Below are positions 1-8,014 of a DNA stretch of 64,000 bases, one piece after another. The first letter of the stretch is position 1; every line of letters begins with the position of its first letter. The notes beneath the pieces were generated by a model that was not told the DNA's origin, ran no database searches, and saw nothing but the letters and a program-made list of their open reading frames with translations. A program made the position numbers and the translations under genes. Origin of the DNA: Candidatus Gastranaerophilales bacterium. Lineage in GTDB: Bacteria; Cyanobacteriota; Vampirovibrionia; Gastranaerophilales; Gastranaerophilaceae. Location: the NCBI GenBank assembly GCA_944324345.1, contig CALUVT010000001.1, positions 558,001-622,000 on the forward strand. Reading direction: 5' to 3'.

Positions 1-831
1 TTCTTTTACAAATTCAAGGTAACTTTTGTATCTGTTTTCATCAATTTTATTGATATTTTTAAGAACATTACAACCGTCTTCACAGATATGAAGGCAGTCC
101 GCATATTTACAATCGTTTTTAAATTTATATATGTCGTCAAATAATGAGTCTACATCAGCAGGCAATATAAAATCAAATCTTACGTTACTAAATCCCGGAG
201 TATCAACAATTTTTGATTGATTATTGATTTTTATAATTTCGCAATGTCTTGTAGTGTGAGTTCCTCTTTGAGTTTTTTCACTTACTTGTTTTGTCCTAAG
301 ATTTAGTTTTGGGTTGATCGCATTAACCAGGCTTGATTTTCCAACACCTGAGTTCCCGCACAAAACAGTAACTTTCCCTTCAAGAAGTTTTTCAAAATTT
401 TTAATTCCTTTATGTTCTGTTGCTGATGTAAAAACGATTTTATATCCCAAGGGGAGGTAAATGTTTTGGATTTTGTCTTTTAATTTTTTATCCCATTTTA
501 AATCTTCCTTGTTGAAGCACAGCACTGTATCAATGTTATAGTATTTAGCAAGAGCAATGTACCTGTTAAGTTGTATCATATCAAGATCGGGCTCTTTTAA
601 TGCAGAGACTATTACAACTTGACTTATATTTGCGACGCTTGGACGTTTTATAAAATTTTTTCTCGGAAGAATTTTTGTAATAACACCATTATCAAATTCT
701 ACAAAGTCACCGACAAAGATTTTTTCTTTCTGTTTTTTTAGAATTTCCCTTACCTTACACTCGTGAAATTCTTTCCCGTCGTCAATGTAGTAAAAATCTG
801 AATGAATTTTATAAATTTGTCCTTCAGTCAT
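1..831 (-). CDS. rsgA: Ribosome small-subunit-dependent GTPase A (3' end cut by window edge)
   Basis: Circularly permuted GTPase that assists late 30S subunit maturation. 277 residues are visible from the ATG at 831; the reading frame is still open at base 1, so the last residues are missing. The permuted motif order is clear: G4 NKED (about 107-110) precedes G1 GNSGVGKS (159-166), the RGTHTTR switch region (189-195) and G3 DTPG (210-213). A C-terminal zinc knuckle follows (C241, C246, H248, C254). An N-terminal OB-fold-like stretch precedes the GTPase. No Shine-Dalgarno sequence is seen; an extended -10 (TG-n-TAAAAT, 841-849) ends 9 nt before the ATG, so the mRNA may be nearly leaderless. 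It is divergent from efp. Confidence 0.95.
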   Translation of the reverse strand, partial: MTEGQIYKIHSDFYYIDDGKEFHECKVREILKKQKEKIFVGDFVEFDNGVITKILPRKNFIKRPSVANISQVVIVSALKEPDLDMIQLNRYIALAKYYNIDTVLCFNKEDLKWDKKLKDKIQNIYLPLGYKIVFTSATEHKGIKNFEKLLEGKVTVLCGNSGVGKSSLVNAINPKLNLRTKQVSEKTQRGTHTTRHCEIIKINNQSKIVDTPGFSNVRFDFILPADVDSLFDDIYKFKNDCKYADCLHICEDGCNVLKNINKIDENRYKSYLEFVKE

Positions 832-923
832 TGTATAATTATTTTAACATAAAATCTAAAATTTATGTTTGTATATAATTTGTCAAGTTATTATAAATGC
901 TTTAATTTTAAGAAATAGTTGGA

Positions 924-936
924 AATTGTTACAATT
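924..936. repeat. 13-bp inverted repeat AATTGTTACAATT upstream of efp
   Basis: AATTGT-T-ACAATT is a perfect inverted repeat just upstream of the efp -35 box. The identical 13-mer occurs at 60827-60839, between mtnP and the lytic transglycosylase gene. It could be a regulator site; function unknown. Confidence 0.4.
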
Positions 937-938
937 GT

Positions 939-966
939 TTGAAGTTTTGAATATTTGTGTTATTAT
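939..966 (+). promoter_or_regulatory. Predicted sigma-70 promoter of efp
   Basis: TTGAAG (939-944), a 16-bp spacer and TATTAT (961-966). It lies about 45 nt upstream of the efp ATG, which has its own ribosome-binding site (AAGGGGA at about 998). Confidence 0.6.
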
Positions 967-1010
967 CATTTTATAGATAAAATTTACAGTGTATTAAAAG
1001 GGGAAATTAT

Positions 1011-1568
1011 ATGATTTCAGTAAACGATTTAAAAACAGGCTTAACGCTTCAATTAGACAACGGCTTGTGGTCTGTTGTTGAATTTTTGCACGTAAAACCG
1101 GGTAAAGGTGCAGCGTTTGTAAGATCAAAATTAAAAAACGTTGAGACAGGTCAGGTTGTTGAAAAAACATTCCGTGCAGGTGAAAAAGTCGCAAAAGCTA
1201 TGCTTGACAGACGTGAAATGCAATATTTATATAAAGAAGGTAAAGAATACGTTATGATGGATAACGAAACTTATGAACAACTTCAACTGACAGAAGAGCA
1301 AATAGGTTCCGGTTTGAAGTATTTGAAAGAAAATATGATTGTTCAAGTGCTTATGCATGATGGACGTATTATTGGTGTAGACCTTCCTGCACACGTCGTT
1401 TTGGAAGTAACGGATACTCCGCCTTCAGAAAAAGGAAACACTGCTCAGGGCGGTACAAAACCTGCTACTCTTGAAACAGGAGCTGTTGTAAATGTCCCGT
1501 TCTTCATTTCCAATGGTGATAAGATAAGAGTTGATACCAGAACTAACGAATATCTTGATCGTGCGTAA
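1011..1568 (+). CDS. efp: Translation elongation factor P
   Basis: EF-P relieves ribosomes stalled at polyproline stretches. At 185 aa it has the normal length, with an N-terminal KOW-like domain followed by two OB domains. The tip loop KPGKGAA places a lysine (K32) at the position that is modified in many bacteria; no EpmA/EpmB-type modification gene is in the window. The C-terminal signature [17 protein letters not shown] is intact. The ATG has a good ribosome-binding site. The gene sits directly upstream of accB, a neighbour pair also known from photosynthetic cyanobacteria. Confidence 0.98.
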   Translation: MISVNDLKTGLTLQLDNGLWSVVEFLHVKPGKGAAFVRSKLKNVETGQVVEKTFRAGEKVAKAMLDRREMQYLYKEGKEYVMMDNETYEQLQLTEEQIGSGLKYLKENMIVQVLMHDGRIIGVDLPAHVVLEVTDTPPSEKGNTAQGGTKPATLETGAVVNVPFFISNGDKIRVDTRTNEYLDRA

Positions 1569-1585
1569 TTAAAAGTTTTTTGAGT

Positions 1586-1626
1586 GTGAGGGGAAATCTT
1601 AATGCTCCTTTTATTTATCCCCTCAC
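1586..1626 (+). terminator. Hairpin terminator/attenuator between efp and accB
   Basis: GTGAGGGGA (1586-1594) pairs with TCCCCTCAC (1618-1626) across a 23-nt loop and is followed by a short T run (TTTT). The long loop and weak U tract suggest partial termination or attenuation before accB. Confidence 0.5.
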
Positions 1627-1659
1627 TTTTACTCAGTACTTAAAGAAAGGTAAGAAATA

Positions 1660-2100
1660 ATGAAGTTTGATATTGAATATGTGGAAAAATTGGCAAAAGT
1701 ATTAGCAGATAATTCTTTAACTGAAATTTCTTTAGAGGATGGTGAACAGGCTATTACTTTAAGAAAGGAAGTTATGGGAGTTGCTGCGGCTCCTGTTGCT
1801 GTTGCTCAGCAGCCAGTATCTGCTCCTGCACAAACTCAATCAGCACCAGCTGCTGAAGTTAAAAAAGGCAAGCCTTTGACTTCACCTATGGTAGGGACTT
1901 TTTATTCTGCTCCGTCGCCTGATGCTGAACCTTTTGTAAAGGTTGGACAGACTGTTAAAGAGGGTGATGTAGTTTGTATTGTAGAAGCTATGAAGCTTAT
2001 GAACGAAATTGAAGCCGAATTTTCAGGTAAGATTGTTGAAATTTGTGTATCAGACGGTCAGCCTGTAGAATTTGGACAAGTTTTAATGTATATAGAATAG
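1660..2100 (+). CDS. accB: Biotin carboxyl carrier protein of acetyl-CoA carboxylase
   Basis: Carries the biotin that is carboxylated by AccC and then transferred to acetyl-CoA, the first step of fatty-acid synthesis. 146 aa. An N-terminal helical domain (1-40) is followed by an Ala/Pro/Gln-rich flexible linker (41-70) and the biotinyl domain. The biotinylation motif EAMKLMNE places the acceptor lysine at K112. The ribosome-binding site AGAAAGGTAAG precedes the ATG. It lies 64 bp upstream of accC and is probably co-transcribed with it; the carboxyltransferase genes accA/accD are not in the window. Confidence 0.98.
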   Translation: MKFDIEYVEKLAKVLADNSLTEISLEDGEQAITLRKEVMGVAAAPVAVAQQPVSAPAQTQSAPAAEVKKGKPLTSPMVGTFYSAPSPDAEPFVKVGQTVKEGDVVCIVEAMKLMNEIEAEFSGKIVEICVSDGQPVEFGQVLMYIE

Positions 2101-2164
2101 TTTTAAAAGTTAGAAGGGTTGGACAGTGTTGTTCTTCCCTTTCTTTTTTAAGGAAGTATAGGAT

Positions 2165-3523
2165 ATGTTTAGAAAAGTTTTAATTGCAAATCGCGGTGAA
2201 ATAGCGGTAAGAATTATAAGAGCATGTAGAGAAATAGGAATTCCAACAGTTGCAATTTATTCTCAAGCAGATGCAAATTCTCTTCATGTAAGACTTGCAA
2301 CCGAAGCTTATTGCATCGGACCTGCTCAAAGTTCTAAAAGTTATTTGAGTATTCCTGCAATAATATCTGCTGCAATTGTTTCCGGAGCGGATGCGATTCA
2401 CCCCGGTTACGGATTTATGTCTGAAAGGGCTGATTTTGCAGAAATTTGTGCAAAGCATGGGATTAAGTTTATTGGCCCGACTGCAGAAGCAATGAGAAAA
2501 ATGGGTGACAAAGCTACAGCAAGAAAGACTATGATAGAAAATAACGTTCCTGTAACTCCAGGAACCGGTATATTAAAGACACCCGAAGAAGTTAAAGAAT
2601 TTGCGAACAGAGTAGGGTACCCTATCATTTTAAAAGCTACTGCAGGTGGCGGCGGAAAAGGTATGAGAATTTGCCACAGTGATGACGATGTAGAAACAAA
2701 TATGAATTTGTGTCAATCAGAAGCACAAAGTTTCTTCGGTAATCCTGATGTTTATGCTGAAAAGTATTTGGAAAACCCTCGTCATATAGAGGTTCAAATT
2801 CTTGCTGATCAGTATGGTAATGTTGTTCATTTGGGCGAAAGAGATTGTTCAATCCAAAGACGCCACCAAAAACTTCTTGAAGAGGCACCTTCACCTGCTA
2901 TTGATGAAGCGACTCGTAAAGAAATGGGTGCTGCAGCTGTTCGTGCTGCAAAGGCTATAAATTACGAAAGTGCAGGAACTTGTGAATTCTTGCTTGACCA
3001 TGACGGCAAGTGGTATTTTATGGAAATGAATACAAGAATTCAGGTAGAACATTGTGTTACAGAGATGATATCTAATGTTGATTTAGTAAGAGAGCAAATA
3101 ATGATTGCTGCTGGAGAAAAACTCGATTTTACTCAGGACGATATTATGCTTCGCGGGCATGCTATTGAATGTCGTATAAATGCTGAAAATCCTGAAAAAG
3201 ATTTTATGCCAAATCCGGGTACTATCACTGGCTATGTTACCCCAGGAGGATTTGGAGTAAGGGTTGATTCTCATGCATATCAGGATTATAAAATCCCTCC
3301 TTACTATGATTCAATGATCGGAAAGTTGATATGTTGGGGCAGAACTCGAAATGAAGCAAGACGTAGAATGTATAGAGCTTTGAAAGAGTATGTTATAACA
3401 GGCGTTGAAACAACCCTTCCTTTCCATCAGGGCATAATCGAGGATCCTGTATTTATGAGTGGAAACTTTAATACCGGATTTATTGAAGACTATTATAAGA
3501 GAATTGGAAAAGACCAAAAATAA
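2165..3523 (+). CDS. accC: Biotin carboxylase subunit of acetyl-CoA carboxylase
   Basis: ATP-grasp enzyme that carboxylates BCCP-biotin with bicarbonate. 452 aa, normal length. Visible features are the N-terminal preATP-grasp domain (MFRKVLIANRGEIAVRI), the glycine-rich ATP loop KATAGGGGKGMR (about 159-170), the biotin carboxylase signature with EMNTRIQVEHCVTE (about 288-301), and the C-terminal domain. An upstream SD (AAGGAAG) precedes the ATG. It is the last gene of the efp-accB-accC run and is followed by a strong terminator. Confidence 0.98.
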   Translation: MFRKVLIANRGEIAVRIIRACREIGIPTVAIYSQADANSLHVRLATEAYCIGPAQSSKSYLSIPAIISAAIVSGADAIHPGYGFMSERADFAEICAKHGIKFIGPTAEAMRKMGDKATARKTMIENNVPVTPGTGILKTPEEVKEFANRVGYPIILKATAGGGGKGMRICHSDDDVETNMNLCQSEAQSFFGNPDVYAEKYLENPRHIEVQILADQYGNVVHLGERDCSIQRRHQKLLEEAPSPAIDEATRKEMGAAAVRAAKAINYESAGTCEFLLDHDGKWYFMEMNTRIQVEHCVTEMISNVDLVREQIMIAAGEKLDFTQDDIMLRGHAIECRINAENPEKDFMPNPGTITGYVTPGGFGVRVDSHAYQDYKIPPYYDSMIGKLICWGRTRNEARRRMYRALKEYVITGVETTLPFHQGIIEDPVFMSGNFNTGFIEDYYKRIGKDQK

Positions 3524-3556
3524 AAAAAGGACCGGTTTTAATCGGTCCTTTTTTTT
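3524..3556. terminator. Rho-independent terminator shared by accC and the convergent XRE gene
   Basis: GGACCG (3529-3534) and CGGTCC (3543-3548) form the stem with a GTTTTAAT loop, flanked by A and T runs, so it can work in both directions. The T run touches the stop codon of the minus-strand gene. Confidence 0.85.
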
Positions 3557-3773
3557 AAAAGTCGAAAAAATCTTTGACTTTGATATTAAGTTTTTCTGCA
3601 ATATCAATCAAAAGTCCTAAACTTATGCACCTTTTTCCTGTTTCTATTTTTGCTAAATGTTCTCTTGATATGTCCAGAGCCTCGGCAAGTTGGTTTTGCG
3701 ATAGGCCTTTAGCTCTACGAACCTTAAATATATTTCTTCCTAATTGTAAAATTTTTGTAGTCTTATTGTTCAC
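3555..3773 (-). CDS. Small XRE-family (Cro/C1-type HTH) transcriptional regulator
   Basis: A 72-aa single-domain DNA-binding protein. Residues about 12-66 match the Cro/C1 helix-turn-helix pattern: LGRNIFKVRRAKGLSQNQLA, then ISREHLAKIETGKR, then LLIDIAEKLNIKVKDFF. There is no sensor domain. The start is GTG at 3773; a TAAAAT box (3780-3785) ends 6 nt before it and no SD is visible, so the transcript may be leaderless. It is divergent from the prepilin gene at 3838, with 64 bp between the starts, which makes that gene one candidate target. The regulon is unknown. Confidence 0.85.
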   Translation of the reverse strand: MNNKTTKILQLGRNIFKVRRAKGLSQNQLAEALDISREHLAKIETGKRCISLGLLIDIAEKLNIKVKDFFDF

Positions 3774-3837
3774 AATTTAATTTTATGTGTTATATTGTAA
3801 AATGTATGTAGCCTAAAAGAGAACAAAAGAGGGATTT

Positions 3838-4518
3838 ATGAATAGAGGGTTTACTTTGGCAGAAGTTTTGATAACTCTTGGAATAATCGGAGTTTTGGCG
3901 GCACTTACAGTACCTATATTGACAGCCAAATATAAAAAAGTCCAGACCGAAAATCAATTAAAAAAAATTTATAGTACAGTGCAACAGTCAGTTGAAATGG
4001 CTCGTAACGAATATGGTGATATAAGTAGTTGGGATTGGAGCTTAGATTCCAATGCATTTTTTGAGAAATATTTAAGTTCAGCTTTTTCAGTTGTTGAATA
4101 TTGTTCTAATGGTGAGGGTTGTTGGAATGAGGATGGTGGTTACCTATTGAATGGTATTAAGCATAATGAGGCTCCAACTTATCTTGCAGGTGGACCAGAT
4201 GCTAAAATAACTTTGGCAGATGGAACTTACCTTGCTTTGAAAAGAAATGATAATAATCATATGCATATTTATGTTGATATAAACGGGAATAAAAAACCTA
4301 ATACTTATGGCCGCGATATTTTTGTGATGACGTTAACGGCAAAAAATTTTTCTGATTATGCACACAAAATAAAAGTTGATGGTTTATATATGTTTGGACA
4401 CGGCTTGACAAGAAATAACGTAAAATCAATCGGATGTGCGAAAAATGGTACAGGATTTACTTGTGGGGAGCTCATATTAATTGATAGTTGGAAAATAGAA
4501 AGTGATTATCCGTGGTAA
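3838..4518 (+). CDS. Type IV prepilin-like protein (prepilin A)
   Basis: 226 aa. A four-residue leader MNRG precedes the prepilin-peptidase site and the hydrophobic helix FTLAEVLITLGIIGVLAAL, with Glu at +5 of the mature protein. The rest is a periplasmic/extracellular globular domain. Motifs shared with the two other prepilins in this window are EYGDISSW (about 58-65), a GRDIF block (about 158-162), and a C-terminal CGELILIDSW...DYPW ending. It is therefore a pilin or pseudopilin-type subunit with a lineage-specific C-terminal domain. The ribosome-binding site AGAGGGA precedes the ATG. It is a stand-alone gene; no assembly machinery is nearby. Confidence 0.85.
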   Translation: MNRGFTLAEVLITLGIIGVLAALTVPILTAKYKKVQTENQLKKIYSTVQQSVEMARNEYGDISSWDWSLDSNAFFEKYLSSAFSVVEYCSNGEGCWNEDGGYLLNGIKHNEAPTYLAGGPDAKITLADGTYLALKRNDNNHMHIYVDINGNKKPNTYGRDIFVMTLTAKNFSDYAHKIKVDGLYMFGHGLTRNNVKSIGCAKNGTGFTCGELILIDSWKIESDYPW

Positions 4519-4537
4519 ATTATATTTAATATAGGGG

Positions 4538-4566
4538 TTGAAAACCTTGCAAAAATGTGCTACAAT
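4538..4566 (+). promoter_or_regulatory. Predicted sigma-70 promoter of the HExxH protein gene
   Basis: TTGAAA (4538-4543), a 17-bp spacer and TACAAT (4561-4566), about 30 nt upstream of the ATG at 4597. Confidence 0.6.
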
Positions 4567-4596
4567 AATAGCAGGAAATGTGTGTGAGGTTTTTGT

Positions 4597-5004
4597 ATGG
4601 CAGGAATTAATCTTTTTTATAATTTTTCAAATCCTTTTGAAAAACAAAAGGAACAGCAAAAAGCTCATAGAGAGGCTTTGATTAACAAGAATTATAACGA
4701 AATCTATAATCATGAGCTTGCTCATAAAGCTGCAGGAGGTTCTCTTGCCGGTAGTATTGTAATTGAAAAAAATGCCGATGGAATTCCGATTGGCGGCCAT
4801 GTTAATATTAAAATGCCGTCTTTAGACAGAAATAATCCTCAAAAAACCATAGATGATGCAAATACTGTTATCCGTTCTGCTATGGCACCTTTGGACCCTT
4901 CTGCTCAGGATTTTAGAGTTAAGGCTCAGGCCGAAAGTATAAAGATGCAAGCTCAGGCTGTTAAAAATAAAGGAGTTGGCGAAAAAATAGATTACTCTGC
5001 TTAA
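4597..5004 (+). CDS. Small HExxH protein resembling the SprA-related putative metalloprotease family
   Basis: 135 aa. H39-E40-L-A-H43 followed by KAAGG closely resembles the HExxHxAAGG core of the SprA-related family. The conserved downstream pattern is also present: a G-[GI]-H/E-V-x-I segment after the motif, a Pro-containing stretch, and MAPLDPSAQDxxVKAQA near the C terminus. There is no signal peptide or membrane segment. The family is annotated as a putative metalloprotease from this motif; activity is not established. Family members are often longer, with N-terminal low-complexity regions, so this is close to a minimal version. The SD is GAGGT and the gene has its own promoter. Confidence 0.7.
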   Translation: MAGINLFYNFSNPFEKQKEQQKAHREALINKNYNEIYNHELAHKAAGGSLAGSIVIEKNADGIPIGGHVNIKMPSLDRNNPQKTIDDANTVIRSAMAPLDPSAQDFRVKAQAESIKMQAQAVKNKGVGEKIDYSA

Positions 5005-5030
5005 ATTTTTTTATTGTATAATTAATTCGT

Positions 5031-6344
5031 ATGAGTAATCAATTCAGGTATTACGCAAAAGAGCTTTTGAATATTGCCCTGCCTATAGTTATGGGGAATT
5101 TGGGTTTTATTCTAATTGGAGCAGGGGATGTTCTTGTCGCAGGTCATCATTCGACGGATACTCTTGCGGCTATTAGTATTGCTACTGCCATTACAAATTG
5201 TATTCAAACATTTGGTGTAGGACTTATTTCGAGTGTATCGCCTTTATTATCAAATTTTAGAGGCGAAAGAAAAAGTGCCAAAAAATATTTTTATCCTACC
5301 ATTAGATTTTCGATGTTGTTGGCTTTCATAATTATGCTTGCCGTATTGGCATTTATCCCTGTAATTGATTATGTTCATTTTGAACCGAAACTTGTTCCTA
5401 TGATAAAAGAGTATATGTTTATTACCGCTTTTGCTACGTTTGGTGCATATTTGCATTCTGCGTTGAAAGAATTTTTGCAGGCGTTCGAAATAGTTTTTAT
5501 ACCTAATTTAATTACTGCAATTGCGGTGTTTTTGAATATTGCCTTATGTTTTGCAATGGTTTTTGGGTTCGGGCCTATACCGTCTATGGGGGTTGTGGGT
5601 CTTGCTGTTGCAAGTTTTATTATTAGATACTTTATGGGATTTGCTCTTCTGATTTATTGTTTTAAGCTTATGAATTTTAAAGATTATAAGGATTTTGGGT
5701 ATTACAAAAGTCTTATAAAAATAGGAATCCCGATATCTTGTGCTGTTATGGTGGAATTTATTGCTTTTAACAGTATTGCAATATTTATGGGCAGAGTAGC
5801 CGGAGTATATGCTGCTGCTCAAAATTTGGTCTGCACACTGACAACTATATCCTTTATGGTGCCATTTGCTGTTTCTAATGCTATTGCTGTAAAAGTCGGT
5901 TTTGCAAATGGGGCAGGCAATGTTATGGATTTAAAAAAATATTCATTTGTTGGTATAGTTATTTGTGTTGGATTCATGATGTTTAGTGCACTTTTATTCT
6001 CTTCATTCCCTCATTTCCTTGTAGGGTTGTTCACTAAAGACGCTAATCTTATTAAAATATCTGTTCCTATTTTGTACATTTTGTCGGTATTTCAAGTATT
6101 TGACGGGTTACAGGTGTCTCTTGCCGGTATATTTAAAGGGATGAAAAAAACAGGAATTGTACTTTTGGCAAATTTTATAGCCTATTGGTTAATTTCCATC
6201 CCTGTCGGGTATACATTAGCTTTCCATTATCAATTGAATTTAAGAGGGTTCTGGTACGGTTTAACATCTGCAGCTGTAATTTTATGCTTGATAATGCTTT
6301 TTATGCTCGTAAGGAGTATAAAAAAGATTGAGATTGTTAAATAG
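5031..6344 (+). CDS. MATE family multidrug/metabolite antiporter
   Basis: 437 aa inner-membrane protein with about 12 hydrophobic segments in two MatE halves. The N-terminal half has the typical NIALPIVMGNLGFILIGAGD pattern of NorM/DinF-type exporters, with an Asp at about residue 33. These carriers expel cationic compounds or metabolites using Na+ or H+ gradients; the substrate cannot be told from sequence. No SD precedes the ATG. A TATAAT (5017-5022) ends 8 nt upstream, which suggests a leaderless transcript. It is 26 bp downstream of the HExxH gene. Confidence 0.9.
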   Translation: MSNQFRYYAKELLNIALPIVMGNLGFILIGAGDVLVAGHHSTDTLAAISIATAITNCIQTFGVGLISSVSPLLSNFRGERKSAKKYFYPTIRFSMLLAFIIMLAVLAFIPVIDYVHFEPKLVPMIKEYMFITAFATFGAYLHSALKEFLQAFEIVFIPNLITAIAVFLNIALCFAMVFGFGPIPSMGVVGLAVASFIIRYFMGFALLIYCFKLMNFKDYKDFGYYKSLIKIGIPISCAVMVEFIAFNSIAIFMGRVAGVYAAAQNLVCTLTTISFMVPFAVSNAIAVKVGFANGAGNVMDLKKYSFVGIVICVGFMMFSALLFSSFPHFLVGLFTKDANLIKISVPILYILSVFQVFDGLQVSLAGIFKGMKKTGIVLLANFIAYWLISIPVGYTLAFHYQLNLRGFWYGLTSAAVILCLIMLFMLVRSIKKIEIVK

Positions 6345-6382
6345 TTCATTTTTGTGTTAGTATAAGTTTGAATGGAGGATTT

Positions 6383-6856
6383 ATGCATACAGAAGAAAGA
6401 ACATTTGTCGCAATTAAACCCGATGGAGTTAAAAGAGGTTGTATTGGAGAGATTATAAGCCGCTTTGAAAAGAAAGGGTATAAGCTTATAGGCATGAAAA
6501 TGCTTCAAGTTAACGAGGAGATTGCAGCTAAACACTATGCTGAACATATTGGAAAACCTTTTTACCCAAATCTTGTTAAATATATAACAAGTGGCCCTAT
6601 TATTGCGATGGTATTCCAAGGTTACAAAGCCGTTCAAGGAGTCCGTCACCTTTTGGGAGCAACTGATCCTTGTGAGGCTGATGTTGGATCTATCAGGGCC
6701 GATTATGCTCAACTCAAGGAATACAATACAATTCACGGTTCAGACAGTGTTGAAAGTGCTGAAAGAGAAATTAGTATCTATTTTAAACCCGAAGAACTTT
6801 GCCCTAATTATAAAAATATGATGGAATTAGTTACTGAGGATGTTGATGAGAGATAA
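6383..6856 (+). CDS. ndk: Nucleoside diphosphate kinase
   Basis: Transfers the gamma-phosphate between NTPs and NDPs through a phospho-histidine. 157 aa. The start ERTFVAIKPDGVKRG and the active-site motif NTIHGSDS (catalytic His) are intact. The ATG at 6383 follows GGAGGA (6374-6379) and gives the usual N terminus; the upstream in-frame TTG at 6368 is inside that region and is not favoured. The last 11 bases overlap the start of tgt, which suggests translational coupling. Confidence 0.96.
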   Translation: MHTEERTFVAIKPDGVKRGCIGEIISRFEKKGYKLIGMKMLQVNEEIAAKHYAEHIGKPFYPNLVKYITSGPIIAMVFQGYKAVQGVRHLLGATDPCEADVGSIRADYAQLKEYNTIHGSDSVESAEREISIYFKPEELCPNYKNMMELVTEDVDER

Positions 6857-7970
6857 TGCTCTTGACAATTTTAAGTATGAATTAGTTCATGAATGTAAAC
6901 AGACAGGTGCAAGAGCCGGAATTTTAACAACTCCGCATGGAATTATTAAAACTCCGATTTTTATGCCTGTCGGAACTAATTCTGTAGTTAAAGCCCTAAC
7001 TTGTGATCAGGTATATGATACCGGAGCACAGATTATTCTTGCAAATTCATATCATCTCTATTTAAGAGCAGGAACAAAACTTATAAAAAAATTTGGTGGT
7101 ATTCATAACTGGATGAATTGGCACAAGCCTGTTTTAACGGATTCCGGCGGATTTCAGGTCTTTTCTTTAAGTCATCTAAACAGAATTACCGAAGATGGAG
7201 TTGAATTTAGGGATCCGAAAGATGGGAAAAAACATTTTATTAACCCTGAAGTTTCTATGGAGATTCAACAGGATATTGGTGCTGATATAATTATGGCATT
7301 TGACCAGTGTGCACCTTATCCTTGCGATTATGAAACAGCTAAAAAGGCAATGGAACGTACTCATAGATGGCTTGAAAGATGCTTCCAAGCTAAATCAAAC
7401 CCGCGACAGGCCCTCTTTCCGATTGTTCAGGGTGCATTTTATGATGATTTAAGAAGAGAAAGTGCTGCTGTAATTTCATCTTACGATGCTGTAGGTTATG
7501 CAATCGGCGGACTTAGTGTTGGTGAAACAAAAGATATAATGAATCATTTTACGGAATTTACCGCACCGCTTTTACCTAAAGATAAGCCCCGTTACCTTAT
7601 GGGGGTTGGAACTCCTGAGGACTTATTGGATGGGATTAAGCGTGGTATTGATATGTTTGATTGTGTTCTTCCAACTCGTAATGCAAGACATGGTTCATTT
7701 TTTACTTGGAAGGGTAAATCAAACATTAAAACAAAACAATATTATGATGATGCAGGGCCTTTGGTTGAAGGATGTAATTGTTACGCTTGTAAAAATCACT
7801 CCAGAGCTTATATAAGACACTTATGGAGATGTTCAGAAGCCACTGCAGCAACTCTTTTATCCATACATAATATTAAGTTCCTTGTAGATTTTTCTCAGAA
7901 ATGTCGTGAGGCTATATCACAGGATAGGTTTGGGGATTTTTATAGAGAGCACTATAACGATTTTATCTAG
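6846..7970 (+). CDS. tgt: tRNA-guanine transglycosylase
   Basis: Exchanges guanine-34 for preQ1 in Asp, Asn, His and Tyr tRNAs on the queuosine pathway. About 374 aa. Visible motifs are LTDSGGFQVFSLS with the catalytic/substrate Asp, the VQGAFYDDLRRES and GGLSVGE substrate loops, LPTRNARHG, and the zinc site C-x-C-x2-C-x25-H (EGCNCYACKN then IHNIKF). Two ATGs are possible, at 6840 and 6846; GAGG at 6836-6839 is better spaced for 6846. It ends convergently with mutS. Other queuosine genes are not in the window. Confidence 0.96.
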   Translation: MRDNALDNFKYELVHECKQTGARAGILTTPHGIIKTPIFMPVGTNSVVKALTCDQVYDTGAQIILANSYHLYLRAGTKLIKKFGGIHNWMNWHKPVLTDSGGFQVFSLSHLNRITEDGVEFRDPKDGKKHFINPEVSMEIQQDIGADIIMAFDQCAPYPCDYETAKKAMERTHRWLERCFQAKSNPRQALFPIVQGAFYDDLRRESAAVISSYDAVGYAIGGLSVGETKDIMNHFTEFTAPLLPKDKPRYLMGVGTPEDLLDGIKRGIDMFDCVLPTRNARHGSFFTWKGKSNIKTKQYYDDAGPLVEGCNCYACKNHSRAYIRHLWRCSEATAATLLSIHNIKFLVDFSQKCREAISQDRFGDFYREHYNDFI

Positions 7971-8014
7971 ACTTTTACTCAAATCTCAAAGAGATTATAT
8001 TTAAGAATTTATCT

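Noticed and set aside
2101-2164. Terminator between accB and accC
   Set aside because: GAAGGG and CCCTTTC pair imperfectly around a long loop; the genes act together and co-transcription is more likely.
6368-6382. TTG start for ndk five codons upstream
   Set aside because: It overlaps the GGAGGA ribosome-binding site of the ATG at 6383, which gives the family-typical N terminus.
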